A stretch of DNA of 64,000 bases from NCBI GenBank assembly GCA_051294375.1, contig CM119271.1:11935620-11999619 (forward strand). The letters are read 5' to 3'. Under the pieces are notes generated by a model. It was not told the origin of the DNA, did not search any database, and worked only from the letters and a program-made list of their open reading frames with translations. Source of the DNA: Paraspadella gotoi. Lineage: Eukaryota; Chaetognatha. Position 1 is the first letter of the stretch; every line of letters begins with the position of its first letter. Both the position numbers and the translations under genes were made by a program. Positions 56,295 through 64,000 of this stretch are shown here, piece by piece.

Positions 56295-58649
56295 TCAATT
56301 GGACGCAGCGACGATTTCTTCCTCAGTCTCGATCCCGTCATCTCCGAGTGAAACCTTAAAAGAAAAATCACAAATCCGTCGGAAAACGAGAAAACAAAAG
56401 GGACAATTGCAAGTTTCTCTGTAAAAATTGAATGAAATCCCGATAATTCTTTCAATTTGTGATCCTAACTGATCATAACAGATAGTACCATTCCAAACTA
56501 ATGGCTGCGCCAATACATGTAAATCACTTGCAACGGATTAAACTGAACTTTTACTATGGTAGAAATAATTACACATAAAGTACAAATAATAATAAACTAT
56601 TCTTATTTTTTTCACTGGCATCATCTTTTCAACTCGCATCATCTTTTTCAACTCGCATCATCTTTTCAACTCGCATTCATCTTTTCAATCATCTCCGATC
56701 ATTTTTTCAACTCGCATCATCTTTTCACTCGCATTCATCTTTTCAACTCGCATCATCTTTCACGTTTTCAACTCGCATCATCTTTTCAACTCGCATCATC
56801 TTTTCAACTCGCATCATCTTTCAACTCGCATCATCTTTTCAACTCGCATCATCTTTTCAACTCGATCATTCAACTTATCTTTTCAACTCGCATCATCTTT
56901 TCAACTCGCATCATCTTTTCAACTCGCCATCATCTTTTCAACTCGCATCATCTTTTCAACTCGCATCATCTTTTCAACTCGCATCATCTTTTCAACTCGC
57001 ATCATCTTTTCAACTCGCATCATCTTTTCAACTCGCATCATCTTTTCAACTCGCATCATCTTTTCAACTCGCATCATCTTTTCAACTCGCATCATCTTTT
57101 CAACTCGCATCATTTTTACAATTATTTAACTAATTAATTAAAACATTTGAGTAAGCATAAATAATAAAAATTCAAGTCAACTTGACTTTGGTTTTTTTCC
57201 ATGCAAACTCATTTCCACTCCGAGATTCTATAAAAACTTTACATCTGCTTTTCATCTCGATCTGTCCATCCAATTTTGATTAATTTTAGTAATTATGGGT
57301 TAAAAATAGTAAAAAGATTTTAGTAAATGTGACTTATGTTTTTTCCAATATAACTCAATTCCACTCAAACGATTCCATCGAAACTTGATTTCCAGCCTAA
57401 TCACACACTTTCCTACCCTCATATAAAACTAAGTTAATTGCCCCATCCACTCATAAGTAATTGGTGTTCAAATAGTGAAATAGATTTTTTTTTTTCCATT
57501 TAAACTCATTTCCACTCGCACGATTCCATCGAAACTTCATATGCAGTCAATCACAGACTTCCCTACCCACACACTTCCAATCCATCCATCCAATCACGAC
57601 TCGTAATCACGAGTAATTGGAATTTTTGCTAATGGGATACGGACGGACAGAGACGGACAGACGGAAGGACGGACATCGTTTTTTTTTGTTTTTTTTGCTT
57701 AATTTATCATAATTTGAGGTTCTGATATGATAAAAATGATTTACCGACAAGCTTTTGGGGTGGGACCAACAAAGTGGATTATAGAGTCGGAATCTGCTGA
57801 TAAGCAGCAAAAATCATACATTCATTTAATAAACAAGCTATCTTGCCCTAACTTTAGACAGGCTTTGGTGGTTTAAGGCCTCCATCACTCTTACAAGATA
57901 ATGACATATTAGAGAAAATAATCACTGGTATCCTATCCTTGACCAACAATTTCATGCTCTCTCCAAAGTGACTCAGCACCAATACAATGAATTCACACTT
58001 GACCCACTCTCAATCCTCAGAGAGGATTCCTCACCCACATTCCTCACCCCAAGAGATTTCTCGACGGCGCTGCCCTCTCCCGTGAACCGCCTCTCCCGCG
58101 TCCCCGTCTCCGTCTCCATCAGATCGAAGGTCTCATCGAGGTCGTCCTCTTCCTCTTCCTCCTCCGTTTCGCTCATTCTGAAAATATTGTGGTCATCAAT
58201 AGAAACTTGCTCGCCCATATCCCGCTCCAGCACTTTTTCTTGGGCCTCCCTTCATCCTACTTCAGCACTTTGTTTGGCTAGCCTTGACTTCGCTCCAGCT
58301 CTCTTTCTGTTGGGCTTCCCTCAGTTTTGTGGCAGAAACATCGCCTGCCACACTATTTTTTCGCCACATCAATTTCAACCCAGCCAAGCTCCTCTTTCAA
58401 ATTCCACTCACAGCAATAAAGGAATTCCAAGATTCCTGATGATTGCGTCCACGCTACCCTCGTTAAGAAACCGGTTCATGTTCTGTTTCTCTATGTTTTT
58501 ATCTCACTCAAGACTTTGAACTTACCTCAATCTGCTCCTGGTGCTTCTGGTGGCGATTTCCTCCGGCATGAAATCTGTCTCAGCTTTCGTCTCTCCTTCC
58601 GACGAAGAAAGAAGAGGAGATAAAAAGGGGAGTCGACCCAGGGAGAATC
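56295..58649 (-). CDS. Unrecognised acidic protein, last three exons
   Basis: Three minus-strand exons join with matching phases: 58649-58526 (after TCTACAG, ending at AG/GTAAGT), 58177-58048 (after TATTTTCAG, ending at GGG/GTGAGG) and 56354-56295 (after TTTTAAG, ending in TGA). They encode FSLGRLPFLSPLLSSSEGE, then TDFMPEEIATRSTRSRLR, then MSETEEEEEEDDLDETFDLM, then ERRFTGEGSAVEKSLG, then VSLGDDGIETEEEIVAASN and stop. The region is acidic and looks disordered. I see no domain and do not recognise the family. Upstream exons must lie above 58649 but I could not find them. The large second intron (56355-58047) holds the satellite-bearing repeat block. Confidence 0.55.
56506..57810 (+). repeat. 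Dispersed repeat block, copy B (expanded satellite)
   Basis: Second copy of the block at 52649-54895, about 2.4 kb away. It is more compact, but its internal 18-bp satellite is expanded to nearly thirty units. It ends with GGATTATAGAGTCGG...ATCTGCTGATAAG. A TACAACCAATATAAAAA-family fragment begins at once after it. Confidence 0.6.
56611..57115. repeat. 18-bp satellite, TTTTCAACTCGCATCATC units
   Basis: About 28 units of 18 bases. The second half (56,930-57,110) is almost perfectly uniform; the first half is ragged with one-base gains and losses. Because 18 is a multiple of 3, both strands show long repeating frames (six-residue MMRVEK on the minus strand), which are not genes. Confidence 0.95.
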
Positions 58650-59009
58650 CTGTAGATATATATATATATATATATATTATTATTATATTATATAAAAAGT
58701 TTTAACTAGAAAAAACTATCAAATGGAAAGGGCTGTCATTGTGGCTGTGAAAATGTTTTTAACATTCTGATTGCTCAGACACATACTTTAATGTCTATAT
58801 TTGGAGGATGAACCAAAATTTTCAAACATTTCATTTTTGTTCATAAAAATAAATCTCATAAAAGGAATGTCCTATTCAAAGGCAAATAATTTGCTTTTTT
58901 GAAATTCGACCATGCAAGTAAGCAAGCTGGACCACTGGAAGTTGGAAAATACAAATAATTTAGCCACATTATTTGATCTTTTCATTTCACTCCCATTTGA
59001 AATCCGTGT

Positions 59010-59465
59010 AGATGCTCCCTCTATTTCCAGAATACAACACTATCATCCCTCTCTCCATTACATTAATAAATATGAAATAAATAATAATTAAATCTAATAT
59101 TTACATGTAAAATATACTTATGTGGACTAAAATCCACCAACCATTCATCAGCGGCCATTGGTGCGGAGGAAAATCATTCGCCTCCCAACCCAAAGGTCTG
59201 AGGTTCTAGCCCGGTGTCGCCTAGCAGTTAAGAGGGACGGGGTGCTTAACCCGCCTGTAACACGGTGTTACAGCCTGATCCGAAGCTCAGGGACTGCTTA
59301 TATTGAATGGTTCTGTCACTAACACATCACAATAATTACTGTCTCTTCATACTCAACTTTTATATTCATTTCAAAAATGTATCTAATTTAGTCTAATATA
59401 ATAAAACAAGTAATCTTGCATTTTTTCATAATTCAGAATACATTATAAATAGACAAGTCTATAAT
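59010..59465 (+). repeat. Dispersed AT-rich repeat interrupted by a SINE
   Basis: Begins GTAGATGCTCCCTCTATTTCC as at 46905, and resumes after 59352 with TAATATAATAAAACAAGTAAT-type sequence. The middle is occupied by the family 2 SINE at 59115-59350, so this is a nested insertion. Confidence 0.65.
59115..59350 (+). mobile_element. tRNA-derived SINE, family 2 (sense), nested
   Basis: Sense copy with GGCCATTGGTGCGGAGG (A-box region), GGTTCTAGCCCGG (B box) and CTGTAACACGGTGTTACAG, ending near ACAATAATTACTGTCTCTTC. It is inserted in the AT-rich repeat described at 59010-59465. Confidence 0.7.
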
Positions 59466-59469
59466 TGTA

Positions 59470-60660
59470 TTAGGTATTCATTGCCTTTTGATAGAAAAAA
59501 ATGTAAAAAACAGAGAAAGTTAATGAATCAAAGTCAAAAATAAAAAAAATAAAAAAACTTTGATCCGAAACTTTTTAAACCACTCAACTTATGGCGTAAT
59601 TCATTTCTTCAGTTTTACAGGGTTGGACAATGGATAATATATCCCGACAAAATGTTAAGTACTGCCCCGTCTTAACTATTTGAGAAACAAAAATAAAATG
59701 AGTGCCAAAACATTTTTAAGACTTACTTTAAAACACAATAAAATAAAATTAATTTGTAATCAATTACATGGTGTTGCAGATCTTTAAAAAACGTATAACA
59801 GTATAAAAACGTCGGTCTATCTCCTTTTATACTGTTTATTTATGCGCATTATATTGCATATGTTAAGAGCCATATTTATAGATTTTTTTTACAGGTTGTT
59901 TCTGACAATAGTAGTGGCCTGTTTTATCCTTAATTTCGTATATTTACAGCTTTATAAAACCATTCAAATTTCAATTTCTCTAAGGTAAGGCAGCTAATTT
60001 TGAAAAAGATTTTAAAAATTATGCTTAAATCATTGTATAATATACAGTAACAAATATATATAATATATTAATAGCCGTAATTTTTGTAGGATGGCTCACC
60101 TTGAAACGGCATGGATCGGCCATAAACGATCAAACTATATATAAGTGCTTTTGTCAATAATTTTAAGTATGCTTTAGAATAGATTCAACCGAAAAGTATT
60201 CAAATATTTTTCTTCAAAAACGTGAGAAGAAAACAAGTGAGCAATATATTAATGTATTTCAAAGCAATCAATATATAAACTGAAAGCTAAAAGCGTAAAG
60301 AATTTTAATATTCAATCAGATTTTCAAAACAATTGACCGTTTTAGAGTAAAGATTTTTGAAATTTTGGCCGGATATATGGTTCCACCTCTGTTCATAAAT
60401 TACTATACTTCTTTTTCAAACATAAAATTCATAAATAAAATCGAGAAATCCGATTTTAAAAAAGTATGATTAATATTGGGCAATTCATAATGCGCTGTGC
60501 AAGATCAACTTTATTTTTTTACAAACCACTATGGTAGGAATTGCATAATACTTCTCTACTTACCTGTGCACGAAATTATTATTCAACGAAGAAAGTACTG
60601 GACTTAATAAAAAAATAACCAGCTGCACTCTCTCATGAACATTGAACAATTGCGATAACT
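59470..60660. other. AT-rich intergenic stretch before HAAO
   Basis: No exon or RNA gene recognised. It lies between the minus-strand acidic gene and HAAO and should contain the HAAO promoter. A CT microsatellite lies at 60670-60720. Confidence 0.4.
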
Positions 60661-60668
60661 ACTAATCT

Positions 60669-60718
<50 letters not shown>

Positions 60719-60833
60719 GCGATTCGGTTTTTTTTGTCAGTTTTGTTAACACATTGAAGCGATCGTCAAACAGGTTAAGCGTAGACCGGTCCTTTATTAA
60801 AAGTTATCAAGGCTTTAAGCTATCAATTTCGAA

Positions 60834-63481
60834 ATGGCGGAGCCTCGCGACATACCAACATGGCTTCAAGAGAACCAACAGTTTTTTCTACCCCCAGTAT
60901 GTAACAAAATGTATCATGGGGACGGACAAATGAAAGGTAAGTCAATGAAAAGTGTTAACAGCACCATTATTCTTTATTTTAAGAAGGGAATTCTTGGATT
61001 TATATGTTTCCCCCTTTTTTTTCGCGATAACAAAGTGTCTCGTGGTGAAGAGTGAAGGCTAATAATGTAGGGTGAGCTAGAGAAGCTCTACTATATTTTT
61101 TTTTAAACAGCCTTTTTCGTGGGCGGTCCGAATCAAAGGAAAGACTATCACATCGAAGAGGGTGAAGAATTGTTCTACCAATGGAAAGGTAAAGATTTCA
61201 ATCTATTATTAAGGTAAAGATTGTTATAACTATTAGACATAGAGAAGACGATTCTCAATTCCCAACCTCGACAAGTTTTTAACGACAGTCGTCAAGATTT
61301 GAATCAAATATTTTTTGATCGCTCGGCAGAAAAACAGGAATGGTCTCGCTTCAATACCGACATAATGTTTTCGAAACTAAAATAAAATTTTTCAACTTGA
61401 TGATTTTGAGGTCCAAGGATCACAATTAAGAGTCAAATTTTTTTTAATAACAATGTTGAGTGTTCAATGAACTGTTTGTTCATGCCACGAGTACAACACA
61501 ACCCAATCATTGAAATAATAATAAGGGTTGAAATTCAATGATACCCCGAGAATTAGTCTCCTCTCGTCTCATTTTTTTTTATTTAGGAGACATGATTCTG
61601 AAAATCGTGGAAAGGGGCGAGCATCGCGACGTGGTCATCAAAGAGGGAGAGATCTTCCTGCTTCCGGCCAGAATCCCTCACTCTCCGCAAAGATTCGAGG
61701 AAACCATCGGACTCGTTCTTGAGAGAGAAAGGTCGTTGGGTTTTCAAGGGGAGTTGCCTGTTGAGGGGTTGTTTGAGGATAAGGCGCCAAGTGTCAGCAA
61801 CTTGGTTCCAAGGGGTATGGACTGTGGAACGGGACCCGGTTTGGAATCAGGCTTGGGGGTTTCCCGCGTCCAAGGTGGATTATGGCCCATCCTTTTTACC
61901 CCCGAAGGGTAGGCACCGGGATAAAATTGAACCCGGTACCTAGTGAATGATGTAGTGATCATGGCTTTGCTCAATGAGCCACCAGGTCAAAACTGAGGGA
62001 TTCATATTGTAGTCGGGATTTTTCAACCCAGAAGAAATTCCCCTGAGTGAATAACCATTTTGGTTATGCAAGACCTCTAATATTATATTTAATATTATCA
62101 TTAAACTCAAATTAATGTCAGACACTTAAAATTAAAAAATATAATATATATATTTAATTTTAATAATAACCGCTACATAATTAAATGGGGGGGTATCAAT
62201 GGTCACGAATGACCACTTTTCGTCAAACAGATCCGAAGACGAAGTGGATGGTCTGAGGTACTACGTGGACGGAACCACCGATAGCCTCTTCGAAAAATGG
62301 TTTCATTGCGACGATCTGGCGAAGGATCTTCCACCAGTCATCAAAGAGTATTTTGCATCTGAGCAGGTAAAGTAAAAGATCATGGAAAGGTGCAATAGTA
62401 CCCATGTTATTTTGGTGAAGCGATCGGTCGTAAGAGGAAAAAAAAAAAGCATTAAAACTATTCACAATTCCTTTTTTCTCAGCATCGAACTCAAAAACCG
62501 ATCCCAGGAACCATCCCAGATCCTTGTCCGGTGAAGATCGACTCCACAACCAAGGTGAACGATCCCTTCCCACTTTCTGATTGGCTCCGTGACAACGCCG
62601 GTCACCTCGACGACGTCGGTGCCAAGGAAATGTTCGGAAATTTGAAAGGAAGACAATTTCAAGTCCACGTTTATAAAGGTTAAAATCCTGTATTCGATCA
62701 AGGAGCGAAAATGACAAAGAAAGAGTGAGAGAGAGAGAGATTGTATGATTGACCGATTGATTACGCGAGATGCCTTCCCCCCCCACTTCTTTAATTTCAG
62801 GGACGACGCCGGCAAGGATCGATTCCATTGACGTCGCGGAGACTTTCGTCTGGCAACTCGCCGGTGATTGATGCCGACAATAACTCGAAACCGTGACAAT
62901 GACATTCACCGAGTGACTCAACTGACACGAATATGGCAACTTCGGTCAATCCTAAATTCGACTCCCTGATAGCTACTTAGTAAAACTTAGCTCGTCCCAT
63001 TAACTTGGACAGCTAAGTACTCGCTTAAATCAACCGTGAGTTCCCAGTTCGATACCCTGACGCTGGTTAAGTGCGATGGTACCGGTTTAAGAACGCCATT
63101 AACATGGGGTGTTCAACTGTTCATAGCAGGTCCAAAGACCTGAGCGCCAGCTGTCGGGAGTTGCCTCATATCCAGGGCATCACAAACGTCCCACCCGTTG
63201 CCATACAAGCTTACGTATATACTCGCAGTGAAGCCGAAAGTCAAATTCTTTTTTAACTAGAATCCCAAAGACTAGTCCTCACCCCCCCCCCTCCCCCGCG
63301 CGCGACTTTCGGATATTTCTTTCCAGGTTCCAGCGTTTTATCGATGGCCGCAGAATCGGAGCCAATATCGTTGAAGACAAACTCGACGTTTCTGGTTCCC
63401 CAAGCGAAAAGTTTCGAGATGAGAAACGAGACGAAAGACGGCGTCTGCCTCGTGGCTCGACAAGATCCGAGGAGGAAATGA
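60834..63481 (+). CDS. HAAO: 3-hydroxyanthranilate 3,4-dioxygenase, 7 exons
   Basis: Cytosolic non-haem Fe(II) cupin dioxygenase of the kynurenine pathway. It opens 3-hydroxyanthranilate to 2-amino-3-carboxymuconate semialdehyde, which gives quinolinate for NAD. Exons: 60834-60936, 61111-61188, 61587-61731, 62231-62366, 62483-62678, 62801-62863, 63327-63481. All phases agree, giving 876 bases (291 residues plus TGA), close to the usual ~286. Iron ligands by family: H48 and E54 in [10 protein letters not shown]92 in [11 protein letters not shown]; substrate residues R44, R96 and E106 are present. Other blocks: [60 protein letters not shown]. The donor GTCGTT of exon 3 is weak. No frame break is seen, so the gene looks functional. 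Confidence 0.95.
61795..61990 (-). mobile_element. tRNA-derived SINE, family 1 (antisense) in HAAO intron 3
   Basis: Minus-strand head with TGGCTCATTGAGCAAAGCC and GGGTTCAATTTTATCCCGG. It starts about 65 bases after the HAAO exon 3 donor, so the exon's open frame runs on into it as an artefact. Confidence 0.7.
62955..63235 (+). repeat. Possible tRNA-derived repeat in HAAO intron 6
   Basis: A GC-richer block with a B-box-like CAGTTCGATACCCTGACG segment lies in the intron between the last two HAAO exons. No second copy is seen in the window, so a SINE call is tentative. Confidence 0.35.
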
Positions 63482-63745
63482 AGGGGGGGGGGAATTCAAA
63501 TCATCTCATCCATTTCATAAAAGTACAACTCAAATGTAAAATTATACATTAGTTCAACGAATACTTAGCTATCTTACGCCCCGGACTATGGTGGAAATGA
63601 TGGGGTTTTTTTCCAATTATTGTCGAATATTTCGAGGTAATTTACTACTAATAACTATTAAATGAAACAACCTTTGCTTCTATTGATCTAGAAAAGGCGA
63701 AATTCACTATCAACAGAGAAAAACAGCGAGTCCTCTTGTAGTTAA

Positions 63746-63751
63746 AATAAA
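63746..63751 (+). promoter_or_regulatory. Candidate polyadenylation signal of HAAO
   Basis: AATAAA about 265 bases after the HAAO stop. The 3' flank otherwise shows only AT-rich sequence and a GTGAAGAGA short tandem repeat at the very end of the window. Confidence 0.45.
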
Positions 63752-64000
63752 GTGCACAGCTGTACTTTTGACCCGTGATTCAATTGGCGCCGAAAGAGGC
63801 AAAGACTAGATAATATCTTATAGCTCGCTAGCACCTCGCGAAAAAGCCAAAGGTTTCAGACGCATACGCTCATTTTTTTAAAAAGTTTTCACGTCTCGAG
63901 GGTTTTTTCTCCGAAACCTCAATCTCCCGACTTCGCTTCTCTCTCACAGTCTCACCCCTTTCACGGTGAAGAGTGAAGAGAGTGAAGAGAGTGAAGAGTG

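Noticed and set aside
56611-57115. CRISPR-like array
   Set aside because: Units are contiguous 18-mers with no unique spacers, in a eukaryotic genome.
56556-57137. 193-codon HHLFNS repeat protein and its MMRVEK antisense frame
   Set aside because: These are direct translations of the 18-bp satellite, whose unit is a multiple of three.

Overview
The window is metazoan nuclear DNA, AT-rich and intron-dense. It holds GT-AG introns, tRNA-derived SINEs, long CT/GA microsatellites and an LTR retrotransposon. Three well-conserved animal genes fix the reading. A complete 3-hydroxyanthranilate 3,4-dioxygenase gene and heavy SSR content point to a non-insect invertebrate. An arthropod such as a crustacean or chelicerate is possible, but the species cannot be read from the sequence.

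Layout. Positions 1-8.2 kb hold no supported gene: simple repeats, SINE copies, and a 1.5-1.6 kb segment present twice on either side of a 25-N gap, probably an assembly artefact. Positions 8.2-39.9 kb, plus strand, hold an FNDC3-family gene. I reconstruct it as 40 exons from splice sites and matching codon phases: a very long Pro/Ser/Asn-rich N-terminal half, the FNDC3 N-terminal signature around 15.8-16.5 kb, five fibronectin type III (FN3) domains (32.7-38.7 kb) and a C-terminal membrane anchor. One intron (20,585-26,173) carries an apparently intact Ty3-type element with two same-length, apparently identical LTRs. Positions 43.76-47.95 kb, minus strand, hold cystathionine gamma-lyase (9 exons). 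Positions 49.5-56 kb are repeat-derived: a DIRS-like fragment, a hammerhead ribozyme motif, a large foldback element and satellite-bearing repeats. Positions 56.3-58.65 kb, minus strand, hold the last three exons of an unrecognised acidic protein. Positions 60.83-63.48 kb, plus strand, hold HAAO (7 exons, 291 codons plus stop).

The genes do not form an operon. CTH (transsulfuration, H2S production) and HAAO (kynurenine pathway to quinolinate) are both amino-acid catabolic enzymes, but their closeness looks incidental. FNDC3 is a membrane-anchored FN3 protein.

Two things deserve most attention. First, two hammerhead-ribozyme cores (37.65 kb and 50.68 kb) keep stem II by different base pairs; one sits at the end of a 365-bp hairpin. 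Second, single-base frameshifts recur in otherwise conserved exons of CTH and FNDC3, which suggests residual indel error in the assembly rather than dead genes.
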